Shown here in pieces: positions 49,039 to 57,360 of a stretch of DNA of 64,000 bases. Each line of letters opens with the position of its first letter. The first letter of the stretch is position 1. The stretch lies in contig NZ_FOVZ01000003.1 in assembly GCF_900115295.1 (NCBI RefSeq), positions 124,001 through 188,000 of the forward strand, given 5' to 3'. Position numbers and translations under genes: made by a program. A model generated the notes under the pieces. That model had not been told where the DNA came from and did no database searches. It worked only from the letters and a program-made list of their open reading frames with translations. This stretch comes from Sphingomonas sp. OK281 (GTDB taxonomy: Bacteria; Pseudomonadota; Alphaproteobacteria; Sphingomonadales; Sphingomonadaceae).

Positions 49039-49065
49039 GCGGGATGCGGCCATGCCGCGTCCCGC
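49039..49065 (+). other. Stable intercistronic hairpin between TonB receptor and GH144-like genes
   Basis: A 12-bp stem (GCGGGATGCGGC paired with GCCGCGTCCCGC, one G-U) with a CAT triloop, nine bases after the receptor stop and 32 bases before the next start. No T-run follows, so it probably stabilises the upstream message or lowers read-through rather than ending transcription. Confidence 0.75.
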
Positions 49066-49097
49066 TCATGCTCGCTTATCAGTAACCGAAGGACGCC

Positions 49098-50558
49098 ATG
49101 ATCGATCGCAGGCAGTTGCTGGGCCACACGTCGTTGGGCCTGGCAGGACTTATGGCCGGCTGCGCGATGCCGTCCGCTACCCGGCTCGGCAGCGTGGCAG
49201 GCGGCGTGGCGGGCGGCGCGACGGGCACCGCTACGGGTACGGCGATGCCGACCGCGCTGCTGGCCGATCTGCACCAGCGCAGCTTCCGGTTCTTTTGGGA
49301 GACGACCGATCCCGCGACCGGGCTTGCACCGGATCGCTGGCCGACGCCGTCGTTCGCGTCGATCGCCGCGGTCGGGTTCGCGCTGACCGCCTATCCGATC
49401 GGTGTGGTCAACGGCTGGAGCACGCGCGACGAGGCGCGCACGCGGACGCTCGCCACGCTCGAGTTCTTCGCCGCCGCACCGCAGGGCGACAGCAAGAGCG
49501 ACGACAGCGGCTACAAGGGGCTGTTCTACCACTTCCTCGGCACGACCAAGGGCCACCGGTTCGCGCGCGCGGAACTGTCGACGATCGACACGGCGCTGTT
49601 GATCGGCGGCGTGCTGTTCGCGCAGAGCTGGTTCGATTCGGATCATCCCGGCGAAGTCCGGATCAGGGCGCTCGCGGACCAGCTGTACGCCGCGATCGAC
49701 TGGAGCTGGATCGTGCCGCGTCCGCCGTTCATGGCGATGGGCTGGCATCCGGAGAGCGGCTTCATTCCCCACGACTGGAACATCTTTAACGAGGCGATGC
49801 TGCTGTACGTGCTGGCACTGGGATCGCCGACGCATGCCTTGCCGGCCGAGACCTGGGACGCGTGGACCGACCGTTTCGATGCGCAGTGGACCGACAAGTG
49901 GGGCGAGCCGCATATCCATTTCGCACCGCTGTTCGTGCATCAATACAGCCATTGCTGGATCGACTTCCGCGGCATCCGCGATCGCTACATGGCGAAAAAG
50001 GGCATCGATTATTTCGAGAACAGCCGCCGTGCGGTACGCGCGCAGCGGGCCTACGCGATCGCCAATCCGGGCGGGTGGAGCGGCTATGGCCCCGACGTCT
50101 GGGGGCTGACCGCGTGCGACGGGCCGGGCGATTTCAAGATCGACCTCGGCGGGCGCAAGCGCGAATTCTTCAGCTATTCCGCGCGAGGACCGGACGATCG
50201 GGACGACGGCACGCTGGCACCGACCGCGGCAGCGGCGTCGATCGCGTTCGAACCGGACCTCGCCCGTCGCGCGATCGAGACGATGCATGGTCGATACGGC
50301 ACGCAGATCTACGGCAAATACGGGTTTCTCGATTCGTTCAATCCGACGCTGACGGCAGCGTCGGCACCGTTGAAGCACGGTAGAATCGATCCGAAGATGG
50401 GCTGGGTCGATGGCGACTATCTGGGCATCGACCAGGGTGCGATCGTCGTGATGATGGAGAATTGGCGGACCGGGCTGGTCTGGTCGACCATGCAACGCAA
50501 CCCGCATATCCGGCGGGGGTTGCAGCGGGCTGGGTTCACGGGCGGGTGGCTGGCGTGA
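49098..50558 (+). CDS. PF10091 glycoamylase-domain lipoprotein, candidate GH144 beta-1,2-glucanase
   Basis: 486 residues. The N-terminus MIDRRQLLGHTSLGLAGLMAGC combines a twin-Arg pair and a lipobox (Cys22). An (alpha/alpha)6 barrel follows: HQRSFRFFWETTDPATGLAPDRWP, SIAAVGFALTAYPIGV, KGLFYHFLG, GWHPESGFIPHDWNIFNEAMLLYVLALGS, and a late DSFNPTL..GWVDGDYLGIDQGAIVVMMENW. This is the PF10091 family; characterised members of this kind (GH144) cut beta-1,2-glucans. The catalytic acids cannot be proven here. Position after the receptor and near GH3 supports oligosaccharide release at the membrane surface. Confidence 0.88.
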   Translation: MIDRRQLLGHTSLGLAGLMAGCAMPSATRLGSVAGGVAGGATGTATGTAMPTALLADLHQRSFRFFWETTDPATGLAPDRWPTPSFASIAAVGFALTAYPIGVVNGWSTRDEARTRTLATLEFFAAAPQGDSKSDDSGYKGLFYHFLGTTKGHRFARAELSTIDTALLIGGVLFAQSWFDSDHPGEVRIRALADQLYAAIDWSWIVPRPPFMAMGWHPESGFIPHDWNIFNEAMLLYVLALGSPTHALPAETWDAWTDRFDAQWTDKWGEPHIHFAPLFVHQYSHCWIDFRGIRDRYMAKKGIDYFENSRRAVRAQRAYAIANPGGWSGYGPDVWGLTACDGPGDFKIDLGGRKREFFSYSARGPDDRDDGTLAPTAAAASIAFEPDLARRAIETMHGRYGTQIYGKYGFLDSFNPTLTAASAPLKHGRIDPKMGWVDGDYLGIDQGAIVVMMENWRTGLVWSTMQRNPHIRRGLQRAGFTGGWLA

Positions 50559-50620
50559 GTGGTGGCGGTACGCGTCTTCGGTTTGATGAAGGGTCACTTC
50601 GCAAGATAGCGCCGCACTGC

Positions 50621-50732
50621 TCCCATCCCTGAAAGGGAGGGGTTGGGGGTGGGTCGGCTCGCTTGAGCCCCAACGACGGTCGAGCATGCGGAACCCGACC
50701 CACCCCCGGCCCCTCCCTTTCAGGGAGGGGGG
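50621..50732. repeat. Palindromic intergenic repeat, family R1 (copy d)
   Basis: TCCCATCCCTGAAAGGGAGG hairpin, TTGGGGGTGGGTCGG inner arm, and inverted counterparts at the right end. One base in the left hairpin differs from the other copies (CATCCCTG). Between the convergent GH144-like and dxs-linked genes; the flanking bases of that 228-bp gap hold no gene. Confidence 0.9.
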
Positions 50733-50786
50733 AAGAAGGAGGCGTTCCTGGACCCGCGCAAGTAGAATCAGGACGGTAAGGCGGGG

Positions 50787-50969
50787 CTAGCCCGCATTCG
50801 ACACGGCATCGTCCTCTACCCGATCGACCGCGTCCCGATCACCACCCCCCTGCCCGGCCTTCGCCGCCGCCAGACCACCCCGCATCCGCCGCCACATCGC
50901 AATGTTCAGCGACACCATCACGATCACCGCCAGCGCGATGATCGCGATCGCCTTGGTCGGCCCGGTCAT
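50787..50969 (-). CDS. Small single-pass membrane protein downstream of dxs
   Basis: 60 residues: [26 protein letters not shown] is a membrane segment, followed by a basic stretch ([11 protein letters not shown]) and an acidic tail. The ATG overlaps the dxs stop codon (ATGA), which argues that it is a real, co-translated gene. No known function. Confidence 0.65.
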   Translation of the reverse strand: MTGPTKAIAIIALAVIVMVSLNIAMWRRMRGGLAAAKAGQGGGDRDAVDRVEDDAVSNAG

Positions 50970-52888
50970 GCGCGCGCTTCGGCGACCCCGCCCGAATTGT
51001 GGCGAAGCGCCTTAAGGACGGTATCCACCAGCGCGGTCGCATCGAGACCGGCTTCGGCATACTGGACCTCGGGCTTGTCCTGATCCTGGTACACGTCGGG
51101 CAGACGCAGCGTACGCAGCTTGAGCCCACCGTCGATCAGCCCCTCGTCCGACGCCATCGTCAGCACATGCGCGCCGAAGCCACCGACCGAATTCTCCTCG
51201 ATCGTTACCGCGACTTCGTGCGTCGTAAGCAGTTTCCGAATCAGATCGACGTCGAGCGGCTTGGCGAAGCGGAGATCCGCTACCGTCGTGCTCAGCCCCT
51301 TGGCTTCGAGAACCTCGGCGGCCTTGAGCGCCTCCTCCAGACGCGTGCCGAGCGACAGGATCGCGACGGTCTTGCCCTCGCGGACGACACGCCCCTTGCC
51401 GATCTCCAGCAACTGCGGAATCTCCGGAAGCGCGACGCCGGTGCCGTTGCCGCGCGGATAGCGCACCGCGATCGGGCCGGTGTCGTACTGCGCCGCGGTG
51501 TGCGTCATGTGGACCAGTTCCGCCTCGTCCGCTGCCGCCATCACGACGAAGTTCGGCAGCGTTGCGAGGTAGGTGACATCGAACGACCCGGCATGAGTCG
51601 CACCGTCAGCACCAACGAGCCCCGCGCGGTCGATCGCGAAACGAACCGGCAGGTTCTGGATCGCGACGTCGTGCACAACCTGATCGTACGCGCGCTGGAG
51701 GAACGTCGAGTAGATCGCGCAGAACGGCCGCATCCCCTGCGCGGCAAGGCCAGCCGCAAACGTGACGCCGTGCTGCTCGGCGATGCCGACGTCGAAGAAC
51801 CGGTCGGGATAGGCCTTGGCGAACGCGTCGAGTCCGGTGCCCGACGGCATCGCCGCGGTAATCGCGCAGATCCGCGGGTCCTTGGCGGCCTCGGCGACGA
51901 GCTGCGCGCCGAACACGTTCTGATACTGCGGCGGTCCCGGCGGCGCCTTGGTCTGCACGCCGGAGATCACGTCGAACTTCTGGACGCCGTGATATTTGTC
52001 CGCGGCAGCCTCGGCGGGTCCGTAGCCCTTGCCCTTCTTGGTGACGACGTGAACGAGGATCGGGCCCTCCTCCGCGTCGCGGACATTCTCGAGCACCGGG
52101 ATCAGGTGTTCGAGATTATGGCCGTCGATCGGGCCGACATAGTAGAAGCCGAGTTCCTCGAACAGCGTGCCACCCATCGTCATGCCGCGCGCGAATTCGT
52201 CGGTCTTCCGCGCGGCGTTGTGGAACGGACGCGGCAGGCGACGCGCGAGCTTCTTGGCGAGTTCGCGGATGCCCAGGAACTCGCGACTCGACACGATCCG
52301 GCTCAGATACGCCGACAGGCCACCGACCGGCGGCGCGATCGACATGTCGTTGTCGTTGAGGATGACGATCAGGCGGTTGCCAGCCTGCTCGGCGTTGTTC
52401 ATCGCCTCGTACGCCATGCCCGCGGACATCGCGCCGTCGCCGATCACCGCGATGCCCTTGCCGGGCGTCCCCGCGATCTTGTTCGCAACCGCGAAGCCCA
52501 GCGCTGCCGAGATCGAGGTCGACGAGTGCGCCGCGCCGAACGGATCGTATTCGCTCTCGCTACGCTTGGTGAAGCCGCTGAGGCCCCCGCCCTGGCGCAG
52601 CGTGCGAATCCGGTCGCGGCGTCCGGTGAGAATCTTGTGCGGATAGCATTGGTGGCCGACGTCCCAGACCAGTCGGTCGCGCGGGGTATCGAAGACATAG
52701 TGGATCGCGGTGGTCAGCTCGACCACGCCGAGACCCGAGCCGAGATGCCCGCCGGTGGTGCCGACCGCGGAGATCGTCTCGGTACGCAGCTCGTCGGCGA
52801 GTTGGCGGAGCTGGTCCGGGCGCAGCTTGCGGAGGTCGTCGGGCGTCGAAACGGTGTCGAGCAGCGGTGTCGAGGGAAGGTCGGCCAT
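50966..52888 (-). CDS. dxs: 1-deoxy-D-xylulose-5-phosphate synthase
   Basis: 640 residues. Thiamine-diphosphate enzyme that condenses pyruvate and glyceraldehyde 3-phosphate at the entry of the MEP isoprenoid pathway; here it also feeds carotenoid and quinone synthesis. GGHLGSGLG has the conserved His48, GDGAMSAG (150-157) begins the ThDP-Mg motif, and NDNDMSI follows; the pyrimidine-domain [11 protein letters not shown] and [15 protein letters not shown] segments are intact. A small membrane-protein gene is translationally coupled downstream. Confidence 0.97.
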   Translation of the reverse strand: MADLPSTPLLDTVSTPDDLRKLRPDQLRQLADELRTETISAVGTTGGHLGSGLGVVELTTAIHYVFDTPRDRLVWDVGHQCYPHKILTGRRDRIRTLRQGGGLSGFTKRSESEYDPFGAAHSSTSISAALGFAVANKIAGTPGKGIAVIGDGAMSAGMAYEAMNNAEQAGNRLIVILNDNDMSIAPPVGGLSAYLSRIVSSREFLGIRELAKKLARRLPRPFHNAARKTDEFARGMTMGGTLFEELGFYYVGPIDGHNLEHLIPVLENVRDAEEGPILVHVVTKKGKGYGPAEAAADKYHGVQKFDVISGVQTKAPPGPPQYQNVFGAQLVAEAAKDPRICAITAAMPSGTGLDAFAKAYPDRFFDVGIAEQHGVTFAAGLAAQGMRPFCAIYSTFLQRAYDQVVHDVAIQNLPVRFAIDRAGLVGADGATHAGSFDVTYLATLPNFVVMAAADEAELVHMTHTAAQYDTGPIAVRYPRGNGTGVALPEIPQLLEIGKGRVVREGKTVAILSLGTRLEEALKAAEVLEAKGLSTTVADLRFAKPLDVDLIRKLLTTHEVAVTIEENSVGGFGAHVLTMASDEGLIDGGLKLRTLRLPDVYQDQDKPEVQYAEAGLDATALVDTVLKALRHNSGGVAEARA

Positions 52889-52980
52889 CGGACGGGCTTA
52901 ATGCAGCGCGCGTATCGTGTCGATTGTTACCGTGTCTTGACGTAGCATTCGCACTGGAATCGCTCGGAAAGTGCACAATT

Positions 52981-53511
52981 ATGAACTTTACGCACCGTGT
53001 GGCCGGTGAGGCGGATATTCCGGCCATCTCGGCGCTGATGGCCCGTGCGATCGGCGCGTTGCAGGGGGACTTCCTTACGCCAGCGCAGGTCGAGGCGAGC
53101 CGCGCGGTGATGGGGCTCGATACGCAGTTGATCGCGGACGGGACGTATCTGCTGGTCGAGGCGGAGGGTCGGCTGGCCGGGTGTGGCGGGTGGAGTCGGC
53201 GGGCGACTTTGTACGGTGGCGATCACAGTACGGCGTTGCGCGATGCGGCGTTGCTCGATCCGGCGCATGACGCGGCGCGGATACGGGCGATGTATACCGA
53301 TCCGAATTCTACGCGGCGGGGTGTCGGGCGGCTGGTGTTGTCGGTCTGCGAGGCCGCAGCGCGAGAGGCCGGGTTTGCGCGGGCGGAAATGATGGCGACG
53401 CTGGCCGGGGAGCCGCTGTACCGGGCCTGCGGGTACCTGCCGATCGAGCGGATCGAGACGCCGGGCGAGGTCCCAGTGCCGATGATCCGGATGGGGAAGG
53501 ATTTGGGGTAG
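52981..53511 (+). CDS. GNAT-family N-acetyltransferase
   Basis: 176 residues. The acetyl-CoA pyrophosphate loop appears as TRRGVGRLVLSVCEAAAREAG, after a beta-strand IRAMYTDPN. N-terminal HRVAGEADIPAISALMARAI is the usual GNAT start. Substrate unknown. ATG 52981 follows the dxs start by a 92-bp divergent gap. Confidence 0.88.
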   Translation: MNFTHRVAGEADIPAISALMARAIGALQGDFLTPAQVEASRAVMGLDTQLIADGTYLLVEAEGRLAGCGGWSRRATLYGGDHSTALRDAALLDPAHDAARIRAMYTDPNSTRRGVGRLVLSVCEAAAREAGFARAEMMATLAGEPLYRACGYLPIERIETPGEVPVPMIRMGKDLG

Positions 53512-53536
53512 AACCGAGCCAGGAGCGCAGCAGCCT

Positions 53537-53638
53537 CCCCTCCCTGGAAGGGAGGGGCTGGGGGTGGGTCGGCTTCCGCATCAAACGGCGCTAGCCAAAA
53601 CGAACCGACCCACCCCTACCCCTCCCTTCCAGGGAGGG
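53537..53638. repeat. Palindromic intergenic repeat, family R1 (copy e)
   Basis: CCCCTCCCTGGAAGGGAGGG hairpin and inverted end, inner arms GGGGGTGGGTCGG / CCGACCCACCCC. Shorter centre than its relatives. Occupies most of the gap between the convergent GNAT and zur genes. Confidence 0.9.
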
Positions 53639-53676
53639 ACGGCACAATTATGAGACTAAGCGTGCGGGGTAAGCTT

Positions 53677-54144
53677 CTACTTCGCCTCGCAGTCGGCACA
53701 GCGGCCGCGGACTTCGATGACTGGCCGTACCGGCGAGAAGCCTGCCGCCTCCGCCGCGTTGCGGACGCCCTTGGTGATCGTGTCGTTGTCGAGATGCGTG
53801 GTCTGCCCGCACGAGTCGCAGACCAGGAAGATGCAGTCGTGCAGGCAATCCGGATGCGCGTTGGCGACATAGGCGTTCGCGCTCTCGACTCGCCGCGCTA
53901 GGTTCGCGCCGACGAACAGGTCGAGGATGCGGTACACGCTGTTGGCAGCGACCCGGCGACCTTCGGCTTTCGAGACGGCCTCGGCGATATCGTACGCCGA
54001 GGCCGGCTTCTCGAAGCTAGCCAGCGCGGCGAACACGCTGGCGCGCATCGTCGTCCATTGCTCGCCGGCCTTTTCGAGTGTCGTCTGTGCTGCGACGGTG
54101 AGATCGGCGCCCTGCGGTTCGGTGTGGGTGTGAGCGTGCGCCAT
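53677..54144 (-). CDS. zur: Fur-family zinc uptake repressor
   Basis: 155 residues. A His-rich N-terminus (MAHAHTHTEP) precedes the winged helix (QWTTMRASVFAALASFEKPASAYDIAEAV; ANSVYRILDLFVGANLARRV) and a dimerisation domain with two CxxC zinc sites, Cys109/112 (CDSC) and Cys149/152 (CADC), plus a CLHDC cluster at 100-104. These features fit Zur better than Fur. It represses zinc import genes when zinc is plentiful. The open frame is longer, but ATG 54144 starts the family sequence. It follows merC by 41 bases, in the same direction. Confidence 0.85.
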   Translation of the reverse strand: MAHAHTHTEPQGADLTVAAQTTLEKAGEQWTTMRASVFAALASFEKPASAYDIAEAVSKAEGRRVAANSVYRILDLFVGANLARRVESANAYVANAHPDCLHDCIFLVCDSCGQTTHLDNDTITKGVRNAAEAAGFSPVRPVIEVRGRCADCEAK

Positions 54145-54185
54145 GCTGGGTGAAGTAGGATGCCGGAAGGGTTCCAGCAACCCGC

Positions 54186-54569
54186 TCAAGTCTCCGCGCG
54201 ACGGTTGAGATCGTGGCCGAATGCGAGCAGGCCGACGCCGACGATCGTCCACAACGTCTCGCCGCCGCCGCTGTCGTGCGGCAGCGTCATCGCGCCCGCC
54301 ATGATGCCGAGCCCGAGCGCGCCCATCGCGGCGGGCATCATATAACCGTGGTTCAGCACGCCGCGCCCGAGCGCGAGCGCCCCGAGCCCGATCGCGATCG
54401 TCAGGCCGACTTCGTGGAAGATCGGATCGAGCAGGAACCCGCCGGCAGTCGACATCAGCGCGACCAGTACGGAGGTGGCCAGGCAATGCACCATGCACAA
54501 GCCCGACAGGCCAATCGCGTAACGATCGAGACCGGCGAAGCGGTGGGTATGGGTGGCCGAGGGCGTCAT
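54186..54569 (-). CDS. MerC-domain membrane protein
   Basis: 127 residues with four membrane helices. The first contains LSGLCMVHC (Cys25, His28, Cys29), the metal-binding motif of MerC-like proteins. Histidines at the N-terminus (THTHR) may add metal sites. No mercury-resistance genes are near; linkage to zur suggests a zinc or other metal role. GAGGA precedes ATG 54569. Confidence 0.88.
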   Translation of the reverse strand: MTPSATHTHRFAGLDRYAIGLSGLCMVHCLATSVLVALMSTAGGFLLDPIFHEVGLTIAIGLGALALGRGVLNHGYMMPAAMGALGLGIMAGAMTLPHDSGGGETLWTIVGVGLLAFGHDLNRRAET

Positions 54570-54662
54570 CGTTCCTCGGATATAGACGGTCGATTGAAAG
54601 GATACAACATTACATTGAGAATTTTTGGCAGCGCGATTGAGGGTTTGAGGCTGGCACTCCCT

Positions 54663-54729
54663 CCTCCTTGTTCTCCCGCGAAGGCGGGAGCCCAGTCTGG
54701 GCTCCCGCCTTCGCGGGAGAACAAGGAGG
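54663..54729. repeat. 67-bp perfect palindrome (family R3, copy b)
   Basis: Two 33-base arms that are exact reverse complements around a single central T. The arm carries its own hairpin (TCTCCCGCGAAGGCGGGAG), so it can fold as one long stem or as two. Related to the imperfect R3 copy at 19121-19195. It lies in the region between the divergent merC and heme A synthase genes. Confidence 0.95.
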
Positions 54730-54841
54730 TAGCGTACGACGGTAGCTAGTCCGGCTTCTACCGAACCGCCCCCAGCAACATGAAGCAACGCCGCACCACG
54801 AACCGATGGCGCCCCGCATCGCAAACCACTATCTCCTCACC

Positions 54842-55894
54842 ATGCTTCAACCCAGCGCCGCCTTCCTCAGCAAAGCCCGTCCTCGTTCCGTCGCCCTGTG
54901 GCTGTTCACAGTCGCGGGCCTGATCGTCGCGATGGTCGTCATCGGCGGGATCACGCGGCTGACTGAGTCGGGGCTGTCGATCACACAGTGGAAGCCGATC
55001 AGCGGGATCATCCCGCCACTCAACGACGCGCAGTGGCAGGCCGAGTTCGACGCCTACAAGCGCATCCCCGAATACGCCGCGTTCAACGCCGACATGACGG
55101 TCGGCGGGTTCAAGGCGATCTTCTTCTGGGAGTATCTGCATCGTCTGTGGGGCCGCGTGATCGGCCTCGTGTTCGCGGTGCCGCTGATCTGGTTCGCGGT
55201 CCGCAAGCGCATCCCGGTAGGCTATGGCTGGCGGCTGTCGGCGCTGCTGGCGCTCGGCGCGTTCCAGGGCGCGATCGGCTGGTGGATGGTTGCCTCCGGC
55301 CTGTCGGTGCGAACTGATGTCAGCCACATCCGACTCGCCGTCCACCTGCTGACCGCACTGACGATCCTCGCCGGCATCGTCTGGACCGCGCTCGACTTGA
55401 TGGCGTTGCACCGCAATCCGCTCGCCGCCCCTGCCCGCCTTGCGCCCGTCGCGATCCTCGCGCTGGCGCTATTGTTCGTCCAGCTCGTCTATGGCGCGTT
55501 CACCGCCGGGCTCGACGCCGGCTATGCGTTTGCGAGTTGGCCGCTGATGGGTGACGGGCTGTTCCCTGCAGACGTACCGATGGTCAATCCCGCCTGGAGC
55601 AACGCAGTCGACAATCCGATCGTCGTCCAGTTCATCCACCGCTGGTTCGCGTTCGCCGCCGCCGCCGGGCTGATCTGGCTGGCGATCAAGGCGACCAAGA
55701 CCGGCAGCAGTGCAGGCTTCTTCGTCGTCGGGCTCGTCACGCTCCAGATCATGCTCGGCATCGCGACGCTGATGACCGGCGTGCAGATCGACGTCGCCGT
55801 CGCGCACCAGGGCAACGCCGCACTCCTCCTGATCGCCGCGATGTTCGCCGCCCACGCAGTCGGCACGGCACCTCGCGCAAAGCAGCGGGTATAA
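54842..55894 (+). CDS. ctaA: Heme A synthase (COX15/CtaA family)
   Basis: About 350 residues, eight membrane helices. Oxidises heme O to heme A for aa3-type cytochrome oxidase. GGITRLTESGLSITQWKPISG is the family signature after helix 1; conserved haem-site histidines are visible in EYLHRLWGRVIG, SHIRLAVHLLTA, QFIHRWFAFA and AVAHQGNAALLL. An ATG 36 bases upstream (54806) would also be possible; neither has a strong ribosome site. No other cytochrome-oxidase genes are in the window. Confidence 0.94.
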   Translation: MLQPSAAFLSKARPRSVALWLFTVAGLIVAMVVIGGITRLTESGLSITQWKPISGIIPPLNDAQWQAEFDAYKRIPEYAAFNADMTVGGFKAIFFWEYLHRLWGRVIGLVFAVPLIWFAVRKRIPVGYGWRLSALLALGAFQGAIGWWMVASGLSVRTDVSHIRLAVHLLTALTILAGIVWTALDLMALHRNPLAAPARLAPVAILALALLFVQLVYGAFTAGLDAGYAFASWPLMGDGLFPADVPMVNPAWSNAVDNPIVVQFIHRWFAFAAAAGLIWLAIKATKTGSSAGFFVVGLVTLQIMLGIATLMTGVQIDVAVAHQGNAALLLIAAMFAAHAVGTAPRAKQRV

Positions 55895-55923
55895 TAATAC
55901 CCGTCAGGAAGCCGGCGGAAAGC

Positions 55924-55952
55924 TTGACTTGAAGCCCCCCTTTCAGCATTAG
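55924..55952 (+). promoter_or_regulatory. Candidate promoter of rplM-rpsI
   Basis: TTGACT at 55924 and CATTAG at 55947 with a 17-bp spacer. The -35 is near consensus, the -10 weak. It lies 67 bp before the rplM start, the proper region for the ribosomal operon. Confidence 0.5.
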
Positions 55953-56018
55953 GCCGGCATTCGCGCTGCGGGGCCTCCCCTTGGTGCGCTTGCATTCAAT
56001 CTGGAAGGTCTAACGCCC

Positions 56019-56498
56019 ATGAAGGCGCTCATGAAGACCACCAAGTCGGCAAAGCCGGCTGAGGTGGAGAAGCAGTGGCATATCGTCGACGCGGAAGGTC
56101 TCGTCGTCGGTCGTGCTGCATCGATCATCGCCAACGTCCTGCGCGGCAAGCACAAGGTGTCGTTCACCCCGCATGTCGATTGCGGTGACAACGTCGTCGT
56201 GATCAACGCAGACAAGATCCGCTTCACCGGCAACAAGGCCGCGAAGAAGATCTATTACAAGCACACCGGTTACGCCGGCGGCATCAAGGGCATCACTGCC
56301 GCCAAGGTCCTCGACGGCCGCTTCCCGGAGCGCGTTCTCGAAAAGGCCGTCGAGCGCATGATCCCGCGCGGCCCGCTGGGTCGTGAGCAGATGCGCAACC
56401 TGCGTATCTTCAAGGGCACCGAGCATCCGCACGAGGCACAGAACCCTGCCGTGCTCGACATCGGCAGCATGAACCGCAAGAACAAGGTGGGCGCATAA
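56019..56498 (+). CDS. rplM: 50S ribosomal protein L13
   Basis: 159 residues, about 17 more than E. coli, due to a short N-terminal extension ([18 protein letters not shown]) seen in alphaproteobacteria. [27 protein letters not shown] and [31 protein letters not shown] are L13 signatures. Its TAA shares a base with the rpsI ATG. Confidence 0.98.
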   Translation: MKALMKTTKSAKPAEVEKQWHIVDAEGLVVGRAASIIANVLRGKHKVSFTPHVDCGDNVVVINADKIRFTGNKAAKKIYYKHTGYAGGIKGITAAKVLDGRFPERVLEKAVERMIPRGPLGREQMRNLRIFKGTEHPHEAQNPAVLDIGSMNRKNKVGA

Positions 56499-57055
56499 TG
56501 TCCGACAACCGCCAGTCGCTCGCCGATCTCGCGAGCCTGACCAACCAGCCCGCGCCGGCTGCCCCCGCCGAGCAGGCTTTGCCGACCAGCGAAGGCGATA
56601 TCGCAGCGCCGGTCTCGAACGAGCCCGTCCGCGAGCCGATGCCGCTGCGCGAGCAGATCCTCGACAAGCAGGGCCGCGCCTATGCGACCGGCCGTCGCAA
56701 GGACGCCGTCGCGCGCGTCTGGGTCAAGCCCGGCACCGGCAAGATCACGATCAACGGTCGTGACCAGGAAGTGTATTTCGCACGTCCGACGCTGCGTCTC
56801 GTCATCAACCAGGTGTTCGGGATCACCGAGCGCGAAGGTCAGTACGACGTCGTCTGCACCGTCAAGGGTGGTGGCCTTTCGGGCCAGGCCGGCGCGGTCA
56901 AGCACGGCATCAGCCAGGCCCTGACCCGCTTCGAGCCGGTGCTGCGCGCCTCGGTCAAGGCAGCAGGCTTCCTGACCCGCGACAGCCGCGTCGTCGAGCG
57001 CAAGAAGTACGGCAAGGCGAAGGCCCGTCGTAGCTTCCAGTTCTCGAAGCGCTAA
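56498..57055 (+). CDS. rpsI: 30S ribosomal protein S9
   Basis: 185 residues, with an unusual N-terminal extension of about 50 residues rich in Ala/Pro/Glu before the conserved core [26 protein letters not shown]. The C-terminus [17 protein letters not shown] reaches the P site. Forms the usual pair with rplM. The extension is typical of sphingomonad S9 and likely disordered. Confidence 0.97.
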   Translation: MSDNRQSLADLASLTNQPAPAAPAEQALPTSEGDIAAPVSNEPVREPMPLREQILDKQGRAYATGRRKDAVARVWVKPGTGKITINGRDQEVYFARPTLRLVINQVFGITEREGQYDVVCTVKGGGLSGQAGAVKHGISQALTRFEPVLRASVKAAGFLTRDSRVVERKKYGKAKARRSFQFSKR

Positions 57056-57081
57056 TTTCGCTTTCAGTATCTGCGTATCAG

Positions 57082-57117
57082 AAGGGCGGTCCGGCAACGG
57101 GCCGCCCTTTCTCGTTT
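57082..57117 (+). terminator. Rho-independent-type terminator after rpsI
   Basis: A 12-bp stem (AAGGGCGGTCCG paired with CGGGCCGCCCTT) closed by a GCAA tetraloop and followed by TCTCGTTT. The T-run is interrupted. Starts 26 bases after the rpsI stop. Confidence 0.85.
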
Positions 57118-57175
57118 GGGGTGCAGCTATAACGTGAGGGCGAAAGCTCCAACGAAGCCCAAACCGCAACAGGCT

Positions 57176-57281
57176 CCCCTCCCTGGAAGGGAGGGGTTGG
57201 GGGTGGGTCGGCCAGCTTGAGCCCTAACGGTCGGACATGCGGTAGCCGACCCACCCCCTGCCCCTCCCTTCCAGGGAGGGG
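57176..57281. repeat. Palindromic intergenic repeat, family R1 (copy f)
   Basis: CCCCTCCCTGGAAGGGAGGG hairpin with TTGGGGGTGGGTCGG arm and inverted right half. Sits in the 305-bp gap 57056-57360 between the convergent rpsI and deacetylase genes; apart from this and the terminator that gap shows nothing else. Confidence 0.92.
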
Positions 57282-57360
57282 AGCCTGATGGACTTAGCTG
57301 CAGCGTCGCGATCAAACTTGTTCACGAACCTTCGAATAGAGCAAGCCCGCGATCCGCCCG

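Noticed and set aside
54601..54616. AT-rich imperfect dyad (GATACAACATTACATT) as a Zur box upstream of merC
   Set aside because: Well placed, but only about 8 of 14 positions are symmetric and I cannot match it to a Zur consensus with confidence.
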